Positions 46,695-56,500 of a stretch of 64,000 nt of DNA are shown here, piece by piece. The notes beneath the pieces were generated by a model, which was not told the DNA's origin, made no database searches, and saw only the letters and a program-made list of their open reading frames with translations. Source of the stretch: Mastigias papua (Eukaryota > Cnidaria > Scyphozoa > Rhizostomeae > Mastigiidae); contig OZ025283.1 of NCBI GenBank assembly GCA_964019165.1, forward strand, positions 11,912,063-11,976,062. Reading direction: 5' to 3'. The translations under genes were made by a program, and so were the position numbers. The first letter of the stretch is position 1. Each line of letters begins with the position of its first letter.

Positions 46695-49600
46695 TCATTC
46701 TCTGTAACGACCTTCACTACCTTTCCGAAATATTCTGTACCGTAATATACACGCTTTCTACAAGACATTTGAATAGGTACCTAGTAATTCGGTACCTAGT
46801 ACTAAAAGTTTCTTTGTTAGGCATGAAAATTTTGCCATTTAGTACTAAAAGATACTTTATAGGTGTCTTATTTCCTGTACCTAAAATTGCCTTTTTGTTT
46901 CGAATTACCTAAAATCACAAATACAATCTTTGCCAAACAAAATTAAACAAAGTAAGACTTGCAAAAATCGGTGACAAAAGAAGTCACAATCTACAGTCTA
47001 TAGTATAGTTTCTTAATTTTTGTTCAACATATTACTAGAGTTTCTTAAGTTTTTGGCCAGTCTACTATTATAAAATAATTTCCTATAAGATGACATGATG
47101 TACGTGTGTAATTTGATTAATTTGAAACATGTCCTGCACTTTCTATAATCGAGGAAGGACGGATTCATATGAACGACAAGGTATTTTGCGTTCAGAACAG
47201 GGGCGTGCCGAAGTAGGGACAGTTGGGGAGATTCGCAGCTCCATCCTCCCCACATGTTGCAGAAGCCGATAATAATATGTTGGATTTGTAGGATATCTGG
47301 CTCGTCTAGACAGTAATGGAACAAACTAAAAACTACACGATTGCGGGTGACTCACAGATCAAATGATTCGACGATGAGCCTTTGCGCAACCAATACCATG
47401 CGTTGGTACTGAAAGAGTAAGACAATCGTAAATGAGGATTAAGCAGACTGCTACAAAAACAAAGGAGACGGATAATGACAATATACTAGTTTATATTGGA
47501 ACAAACAAAAGCATATTCGACTTCAGCAAATAGTCATTTAGTTTCTATCACGTCACTGTATTTTCAACTTGGCCTCAATGGCTTGCGGCACCCCCACATC
47601 CCCACTTTGGAGAAAGATTACCTTTCGGATTTCCCTAAAATCCAAGAGACAGATGGTAGTGGTATAAGTAGGATATAACTGCAAGGACGTCCCTCTCCTA
47701 TATTTTCATCTATGCACTCTGCTTTACAGAGTAAGTGTCACAAAATCATCGAAATTCTTTATCGCAAGTGAAAAGCATGATATTTGAGGATGCACTGTAA
47801 GCTAAAGTAAAGGGCGTGCCCAAAAATACTCTACAGGGGCATGTTCCCAAGACAATTGCAGTTTCTGGCCCCAGCCCCTACTTCACTTACCCTAGCCATG
47901 TCACTTTCATACACTACGCTGTCAGCTAACAATACATNNNNNNNNNNNNNNNNNNNNNNNNNNNNNNNNNNNNNNNNNNNNNNNNNNNNNNNNNNNNNNN
48001 NNNNNNNNNNNNNNNNNNNNNNNNNNNNNNNNNNNNNNNNNNNNNNNNNNNNNNNNNNNNNNNNNNNNNNNNNNNNNNNNNNNNNNNNNNNNNNNNNNNN
48101 NNNNNNNNNNNNNNNNNNNNNNNNNNNNNNNNNNNNNCTAACAATACATACTAAGCCATGTATATAGCAAATTATTGCATCATCAGATTGCCATAGACTT
48201 AGACAGAGTAGGTAATTTGCAAACAATATTACACGTTAATAACATAACAACTTTGCAGATAATTCATTGATAGACTTTTAGTAATTAGCTGTGTGTTAGG
48301 TTGTAATACCAAGAAATGGAAACAAGATTTACCGACGATGATGAGTCAAGAAAACATAGGATAGCTGCAAAGAGTCAGAGCTCTTATTCTCATCTGTTCT
48401 CATGCATGGTTAGATCGTTAATTCATCTGGTTACATAGAGTAATTTTGCGAGCACTTGGTTGTTCAATCAATAGGCCTGAATGAAGATGTGAGGACCCAT
48501 TTGTAGTGCAACTATACGCTTTATATAAATATATACGTAGAATCCACCATGATGTTAATATTGCAATCAATTACATAAAGATTTATGTGAGAGAAGAACC
48601 ACTTATCAACAGCTATCCTGTGTGCTTTAGAGTGTGATTGAATACGTAGAACATATATGTATGTAGTTTGTAGAGCGTGTAGGCCTATGTAGTTTTAGTA
48701 AGCTGCCTCGTCTTTATTGTTGATTGATGTTACACTGTGAACGAGATTGAAACATAGAGATTGTCATTTTAGGCCACCTCCTTTCCTTGGTACCTTTGTC
48801 TCCGCAGTATTGTTACCAGATTCCTATTGCTGTTGGATGGACAGTGAACGAACAGCCAAACAAATGCTAAGAGCTTTGAATTATCAATCTTCCACACAGT
48901 AAATAGGCGATCTAACCACACGACAACTCGCCTAAATTATACTCACAATGTATGTATGTATGATAGAAACTACACCCATGTTGCTAAATTGCATTTTTTA
49001 ATGTGCTCTATCAAGTAGCAGTATGTTATAGCAGTCCAATATTTGACCCGAAACGAAAACAATATGATACCCGCATAGATTAGCAACTTTAAATCAACAA
49101 GCATGTAGAATACAAAAATTTAAAAGAATACACAAAGAAATGCACTGTTTTTTTTATAAATACCAGCAGTATTCGGCTGACGCTAATAACTTTTAACCAT
49201 TTCTCCTACTTTTAGCACATTATTAAATTCATAAGTTTTTCAATATATCATGTGTTTGGGAAAATAAGAGGACACAGTGAACCTAGTAAGAGGAATACAT
49301 CAGGCTTGTCGGAATTTACTTGCTTTCTCAACACATCATCCCATTCGCAGGACAAATTGTTTCCGGATAATTTCAGCGAACCAAGTCAACGGCTAGCACC
49401 TAAATGCAAGTGCAAATGGGTGACAGGAGGGCAGATTAACGACACTGAAAAATTGAAAGTAGAAAAAGTGACAAGCCTGAGAATAGCAAAGAATAAAACG
49501 TAGTGGAAATCCTTGGTCTCTATTATTCTTATTTGTTCGGTGAGGATAGACATTCTGCAAAGCTTCTGATAGTTCAGTTGCAGTAACTTGGTCACCGACG

Positions 49601-50254
49601 ACCTCGATTTGAAGTGAAATGCGATGAAATAAGGCAATTACAACAGATTAACAAGCATTATATGTACGTTAATAACTGACGGTAACGAGGCTTATCAAAT
49701 TGAGGCTAGTTTAGCGCAAGATGAATTGGCTAATTAGTTCTGATGGTTTGTTTGAAGTGATAGAATTATCCAAGCAGTGAGACTGGGGCTGAATAAAAGG
49801 ACAAGATCAATTTCTATACTATACAGTAAAAGTTCTCAGACATTCAAATTCAGCTTCAAAAGAATAAAAGGTTCTTTATAAGTTTGCTAAACACCAAACT
49901 GGGTTAAACACAGTTTTCTTTCGGCAGTCAAATCGAAATTACAAGAAAACTTTTGACAACAATCTTAAGATATGCTGAAATCAATATTTGATTTAGAAAT
50001 CGAAAGAATTGTTCCCGAAAGACTGTATCAAAAGAGACAAAGTCTTGAATTCTCGAGTGATAGGAAAATGTGCGTTTCCGCCACAAAAGCTTCTACAAAA
50101 ACTGAACGGAGCCATAGTAAAGGATAAAAAGAACTAATATTTCTTGATCAACCCAGCTCGTAAACGAAATTAAACAAGTCATAAACAACCAGCAGAGGCA
50201 GAAAATCAATTTTACCAGAAATTCTTGTCCGGCCACAAAAGATCGCAGACACCG

Positions 50255-50288
<34 letters not shown>

Positions 50289-50291
50289 ATA
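46695..50291 (+). other. Copy 2 3' noncoding region
   Basis: The counterpart of 21,288-24,702, without the Gypsy insertion, so it shows the empty target site in the TA tract at about 50,258-50,291. No gene is recognised. It includes the N gap. Confidence 0.6.
47938..48137. other. Assembly gap (200 N)
   Basis: A run of exactly 200 N. The 12 bases before it (ctaacaatacat) are repeated directly after it. In copy 1 (near 22,572) the sequence passes through ctaacaatacatactaagcc once. The gap probably covers no missing sequence. Confidence 0.9.
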
Positions 50292-51008
50292 TGAGAATTA
50301 CAAAAATATATTACGAGATATATTGATAAGCTTGGCCCCCCACTTTTGAAGTCAATGCGCGGCCCCTGTGTACGTTACACTCTCAACTCAAACGATATCG
50401 TTAGCGTTTATCCTCAGGGTGCGTAATCTCTCTGTCGTACAGCCCCGTAGGGAACTAGGCCGATGACGTAATAGCTAATGCACTTTACGTTCGTAGACCA
50501 TACGTTTTGTAATGGGCGTTCTACGTCGTAGAGCGAGATCGAGAACAAACGACCATTCACAATAATTGCATGTAATTCACCTTAATCATTCTCTGTGCTG
50601 TCTACATTATATACATCTAATCACGTGGTTATGTTAATTTTGTTAGCTTCCAGTCCTGATACAGTTTCTTCCCCGTTACTTGCCTTCAAGTTAGATTAGT
50701 CAATCAGAGATATGATTACGTAATAGTCATCTGTCTTGGAGGCTGAAATGGCAGGGAACAGAGCTAGAGGAAGACAGAGAGTAAAGATGCTAGATAGGAT
50801 GATGGAGAGATTGAGAGTTGAAGATGGTAAACAGCTAGGCAATGTTGCAAGAGATAGAAAAGAATAGAAAGAGAGAGCACCGCCATGATTCGTCTACGGT
50901 ATTTGATGCCATGACACTAGAAGAAGACTAGTTATCTGACAAGTGAAAGTTGCTTATTGATACCGAAAATCCGCTCGATATCCGCTCGAATCAGTTGACC
51001 TTTGATTA
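50270..51008 (+). repeat. Tail of GIY-YIG unit copy 2
   Basis: Direct repeat of 43,966-44,697, including the same old LINE scrap (50,748-50,870). Its last ~334 bp (50,675-51,008) form the left arm of a palindrome with 51,732-52,066. Confidence 0.9.
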
Positions 51009-51731
51009 AGGCCAGTTTCCACTTAGTCGCTTTGGTCGCGCGAATGAGCGAATGGCCCTCTGAGCATGCGCAGTGAACAAGAATTAATTTCGCTGCGAAT
51101 GATCTCCCGTTCGCTCAGTAGTTCAACTCAGTTGAACTACTGAGCGAATTCGCGCAGTGTCTTGGCACTTCAAACAATAGCAAGGCAGTGAAGTGGGGAG
51201 TTTCCTGATATCGTGCAGTTAGTTTGATAGTTGAGTATGTTGGGACAACCCCGAGCTTATATAGTGAGATGAATTGCACAAACAATAGACACTTAAGGGT
51301 AACAATAGACACTTAAGGGTACTTCCTTCGCTCATTTTTGCCTTCAACCCGTAAACTACATTGTCTCGTAGTATTGCTACATCCTATTGAGTATTTCCTA
51401 TGTATGGTTTGATTTGAAACATGAATCGTCAGGAAATAATTTTGAAGTGCAGAATTTCATTATTACTCGATAAGTAATTCGTTCAGAATATATCTTTCAT
51501 ATCCAAAATCTCTTTCGCTTAACATTTGTTGTACGAAAACGCCTTCGTAATAATAAAATAAGTAGCAATTGCCTTCTTGTGAGCGCCATCTTTATATTAT
51601 TGTGTTATTATTACCGCCAAAATTTATCATTCGACGAGTCGCTGCTCTTATTCGCTGCAATCGCCCATACCTGTCACTGGGGGTGCATTCGCTCATTCGC
51701 GCGACCAAAGCGACTAAGTGGAAACTGGCCT
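51009..51731. mobile_element. Harbinger-like MITE
   Basis: A 723-bp insert with near-perfect terminal inverted repeats of about 45 bp, starting AGGCCAGTTTCCACTTAGTC. It is flanked by 3-bp TTA target duplications (51,006-51,008 and 51,732-51,734). The TTA duplication and repeat type point to the PIF/Harbinger group. Inside are a 17-bp-arm palindrome (cgctcagtagttcaact) near 51,112-51,150 and a 20-bp tandem duplication near 51,283-51,322. It has no transposase. Confidence 0.8.
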
Positions 51732-52067
51732 TTAATCAAAGGTCAACTGATTCGAGCGGATATCGAGCGGATTTTCGGTATCAATAAGCAACTTTCACTT
51801 GTCAGATAACTAGTCTTCTTCTAGTGTCATGGCATCAAATACCGTAGACGAATCATGGCGGTGCTCTCTCTTTCTATTCTTTTCTATCTCTTGCAACATT
51901 GCCTAGCTGTTTACCATCTTCAACTCTCAATCTCTCCATCATCCTATCTAGCATCTTTACTCTCTGTCTTCCTCTAGCTCTGTTCCCTGCCATTTCAGCC
52001 TCCAAGACAGATGACTATTACGTAATCATATCTCTGATTGACTAATCTAACTTGAAGGCAAGTAACA
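51732..52067 (-). repeat. Inverted end fragment of the GIY-YIG unit (copy 3)
   Basis: By eye the exact reverse complement of 50,675-51,008. It stops where the BEL-3 LTR begins (after gtaac at 52,066). More of this inverted copy may lie beyond BEL-3, outside the window. Confidence 0.88.
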
Positions 52068-52398
52068 TGGAATCCATGTTATTGTCCATTTGTGACCGTA
52101 TCTTAAGCAGAACAATCGCAAAAATGAATGAGTAGCTCTTTTCCCCGTACTGAGCATTGTCGGTGTTGTATTAGAAACGATTGTGATGATATTTCGTCCC
52201 CAGAAGGTCTCTAATTCTATTCATCGTGTAGGTAACAAACGCAAAGAAAGAAATTCATATACTGTGATGTCTGATAATGCTTTCAATAAAATGATGTGTG
52301 CTTTACGTTGACTATCTCACTCACTGACTAAACAGTTCATACATCAAATTATATGTCTATCACATGATGTGACCACAGGGTGATCAATATTCTACACA
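52068..52398 (-). repeat. BEL-3 LTR (3' LTR in element sense)
   Basis: About 331 bp from TGGAATCC to CTACACA on the plus strand, giving TGTGTAGAAT at the element-sense start. It is preceded (minus strand) by polypurine AGGGGGGAA. The partner LTR is outside the window, so borders are approximate. Confidence 0.65.
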
Positions 52399-52464
52399 TT
52401 CCCCCCTGACTGACAAGAGTCAGTCATGAAAGGATGTGACAGAACAAAACAATGAATATATATT

Positions 52465-52897
52465 TCAAACTATGCGTTGCAAAACGTCTTTATCTTGAAT
52501 GAAAGTAATATTAGGTTCATCATTGATATGTTCTTCAACAGAATGCTCTTCAACAGAATGTTCTTCGAATTCTTCTTGTACATCTCGTGGTATTTCCAAC
52601 GGGTATAAATGTTGAATAGGTCTTTTGATAGAAATCGATTTACCCGCTTTGTCATGTGTTCTAAGTTCAACGGCTCTTACGATATTGTCCTTTCCTTTCA
52701 ATAATCGAATAACTTTGCCTATAGGCCAAAGATGTTTCGGAATTCTGTCTTTGTGAATATGTACTATATCTCCAATTTGCACAACGCGTCGTAACGTACG
52801 TGTTTTCGAATGATGTTTATCGCGTAGGGCTGGAAGATATTCCTTTTTAAATCTGCTTCGGAAATGATTCAATAAAGTCTCGAGGTAACGCGCGCGG
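52465..52897 (-). pseudogene. BEL-3 integrase C-terminus (split off by BEL-2)
   Basis: Minus-strand frame with LNHFRSRFKKEYLPALRDKH, a C-terminal DNA-binding part (VQIGDIVHIHKD, WPIGKVIRLLKGKD), and RPIQHLYPLEI. It ends in a tail with a tandem acidic repeat (EEHSVEEHSVEEH). The reading is in frame with the rest of BEL-3 at 59,741 once BEL-2 and one target duplication are disregarded. Confidence 0.8.
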
Positions 52898-53447
52898 TGT
52901 AATGAATTGTGGAGGCGCTTCCCCTCGTGAGACTCCCCCTAGGAATAGGGTTATAGGGCTGAGGGTTAAGGGCCTCACATTATTATCATTCATGTTTATA
53001 ATTTAGCTAATTGAGCTCAGAGAACAGAAGAAGTCTGGCGATCGATCGTGAGTTACGTTAAATTTATAAGACACGCAGAAGGAAATTCTCTCGATACAAT
53101 ATACTAATAGAAGAACTCTTAGATGATCTACGAACAATCTAAAATTTTATGGACATTCTTTCGAAGAACAGAGAAGAAGATAGTGGAAAAGAAAGAAGGC
53201 TGACCAGAACAATAAAGACCAAGTAACTTTGATCGTTTTTTCTAATATATATATTGAGCTCAATTAGCATTTATTCTTTGTTATTTGTAATTTGATTTCT
53301 TTGATTATATACAGTCCTCTTGAATTAGAACTCATATTTCGAACCCGGTAACACGGGGTAATTTCTAACCTTGCAACCCTAGGGAGAAATATAGCAAGAA
53401 TTTCCCACCTAGGCCAGAACTGAAACTTAGCAAGGATAATTCTTACA
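52898..53447 (+). repeat. BEL-2 5' LTR
   Basis: A 550-bp LTR (TGTAATGAAT ... TTCTTACA) preceded by target duplication CGCGG (52,893-52,897). It differs from the 3' LTR only by one TA unit in a short TA repeat. Confidence 0.93.
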
Positions 53448-53465
53448 TGGTCCACCGAGCCGGAT
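53448..53465 (+). promoter_or_regulatory. BEL-2 primer-binding site
   Basis: TGGTCCACCGAGCCGGAT follows the 5' LTR directly. The TGG start and length fit a tRNA 3'-end complement. It resembles tRNA-Tyr with two differences; the tRNA is not firmly assigned. Confidence 0.6.
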
Positions 53466-53531
53466 TGTTTGCTTTAACTTGTAAGTAGTTTTTTGTTGTT
53501 TTTGTTTGTGGGATAGGAATTTTAGTTTGAA

Positions 53532-56500
53532 ATGTCTCACGAGGAAGATCCCGCCTCAGCTCCCCCAGATCCAGTCTTGCCTTCCCTACTCGGCAAAAAG
53601 AAAAGGATTAGAGGTGGCTACAGAGCCCATTGCACTAAGACTATTAATGAGGCCAAGGAAATTTTGAAATCGGGAAAAGGAACTATTCAAAAACTCGAAC
53701 ATTTAGCTGTTTCGTTGAAAGATAAACTTAATAGTCTGCAACGTATTGATGACGAAATTCTGAATCTCATGGATACTAATGACGTAGAGGAAGAGGTTTT
53801 AGCCTGTGAAGAGCTTAGATCTGAAGTACAAGGAATCGTTATAGAACTAGAATCAAAACGGGACGATCTAAAATGCAATTTGAATAAACCTGAAGTTTCC
53901 TCTAACTCTGAAAACCCTCCTCGCGTCGCGACGTCTTCGTCTCAAATTGGAACAAAATTGCCAAAATTACAATTGCCAAAATATCACGGTGACCCTAGGA
54001 AATGGCAGGAATTTTGGGACGCTTTTGAAGTTGTGGATAAAAACTCTTCTCTAGCCCCTGCTGATAAATTCAGGCATCTGAAGTCACTTTTAGAAGGCCC
54101 TGCGGCGTTAGCAATTTCGGGCATACAAGTAACTGGGGCAAATTATAAAGAGGCAATTGACATTTTAACTCAACGTTTCGCACAAAAGCAGATTGTCGTA
54201 AATGCACATATGGAAACATTACTTAATCTACCACGAGTATCGTCAGAAAAAGACATAAAGGGGTTGAGAAAGCTATATCATTCTCTCGAAATTAACGTCC
54301 GTAGCTTAAAGTCTCTCGGTATTGATTTCAAACAGTACGGAACATTGTTAGTCCCAATCATTATGTCAAAACTTCCCGAGGAAATTCGTCTGACAATCAC
54401 AAAGGGGGCAAATGCTGACAAATGGGAACTTGAGGCTTTATTGAAAACTCTTAGAACAGAACTCGAAGCGCGCGAGCAGTGCGGCGTTATGAAATTCAAT
54501 AGCAGCGCAAACAGTACTAGAGCCAACTCAGGCAATGCAGCCTTTACTACATCAGCCTTGTTTTCATCAGAAGGAAAAATAACCTGTACATTTTGTAAGG
54601 GAACCCATCAATCCGCAAAATGCCAGATTGTTTCAAGCTCACAGGCAAGAAAGGAAATTCTTAAAAGGCAAGGACGATGCTTTGTTTGCTTGAAGAGGGG
54701 GCACTTATCAAGGGCGTGTGCGAGCAACATTCGATGCTTTTTCTGCAAGCAACGTCATCATATAAGTATTTGTGAATCGAGAGGTGAAATGCCACACGTC
54801 GAGAAAGCTAATCCTCTACAGTTGCATCAGTCATCTCCTCCTCAGAGTGCTAATTTCCAATCAGCTAGGTTTAATCTCCTACAGTCAGAGGCGCAAATTG
54901 GAAAATTCCCTGAAAGAACCCGCGCCAGTGGAAATACCTACACCTTTCACGGTTCCAATGACAATGGTAGGCCGCAGCTCCACAGCCCTTCTACTACAAC
55001 GATGCTTGTGGAATCTAAAAACGCGATTCTCTTGCAAACGGCCAAGGGTTACATTTCTCCACCGGCTAGTTCTCAGCCAACAGCCGTTGCTCGAATCATT
55101 TTTGACAGTGGTAGCCAACGGTCTTACATTTCTGCCAAGCTACGAGACTCTTTGGCCCTGCCAACCGTTGGACGCGAGACTTTGACTATTGAAACGTTCG
55201 GAAACAATGAAGGGGAGGTTCTTTCTTGTGACATAACTCAATTCTGCGTAAGAAGCCCTTATAGCGACATGAGTACATATGTCAAAGCTTATGTTGTTCC
55301 TGTTGTCTGCGCACCTCTGAGAAACCAGGAGATAGATTTTGCCGTTACTGTTTATCCTCACCTTTCAAATCTGCAAATGGCCGATTTTCAAACTAACTCC
55401 AGTACTTTAGATGTTGACATTCTTATTGGACTAGACTTCTACTGGTCATTCTTAATTGGAGGTAGCATAAGAGGGGAAAGAGGGGGTCCTATTGCTCTGG
55501 AATCTAGACTCGGCTGGATACTTTCTGGCGAAATACCAAACTGTATAGAAGCAAATTCTACGTATACTAATCTTGCCCAGACACATGTGTTACGTGTGGA
55601 AGAGCACAGACTTGAAGAGCAAGTATCCAGATTTTGGGAATTGGAGAGCATAGGCATTGATCAACGAAAGGAAAATTCCGTATATCAACGGTTTGAGGAG
55701 GAAATTGAATTCAAGGATGGACGGTATGAAGTCAGATTGCCATGGAAACAGGAGCACCCTCTTCTTCCAGACAACTATAATTTATGTCAGAAAAGATTGC
55801 AAGGACTTGCAAGAAAATTGAATGCAAATGAACATTTTTTGAAGGAGTATGATGCTATTATTAAGGGACAGGAAGAACAGGGCATTATTGAAAAGGTTGC
55901 TGATAGCCAAGAAAGTCCAATAGGCCATACTCACTACTTGCCGCATCATCCCGTGATAAGGCAGGATAGAACCACAACGAAGATTCGAATCGTTTATGAT
56001 GCGTCGGCAAGCACACCTGAGGGAGTGTCTTTGAATAGCTGTCTATATGAAGGACCCTGTTTGTTAAAAACCGTTGCAGAAATTCTCACAAGGTTCCGTC
56101 TACACAGAATTGCTCTAACGTCTGATATAGAGAGGGCGTTCTTAATGATTTCTGTTAATGCAGTTGATCGAGACGTCTTACGCTTTTTGTGGTTCTCTAG
56201 CGTTAGCGGACAAGAAAGAAAGATTCAAGCGTACAGGTTCTGCCGTGTAGTTTTTGGAGTTTCCTGTAGTCCGTTCCTTCTGAATGCAACTTTGAAACGG
56301 CATATTCAAGGTTACTCTACAGAAGAACCTGAAATCTGCAATAATCTTTTGAACTCTCTATATGCCGATGACATTAACTCGGGAAGTCATACAATTAAGG
56401 AAGTCGTGGATCTCTATAATAAATCCAAAATTATAATGCAGAAGGGCGGCTTTAACTTGAGAAAATGGCGTTCGAACTCTGCAGAAGTCATGAAGGAAAT

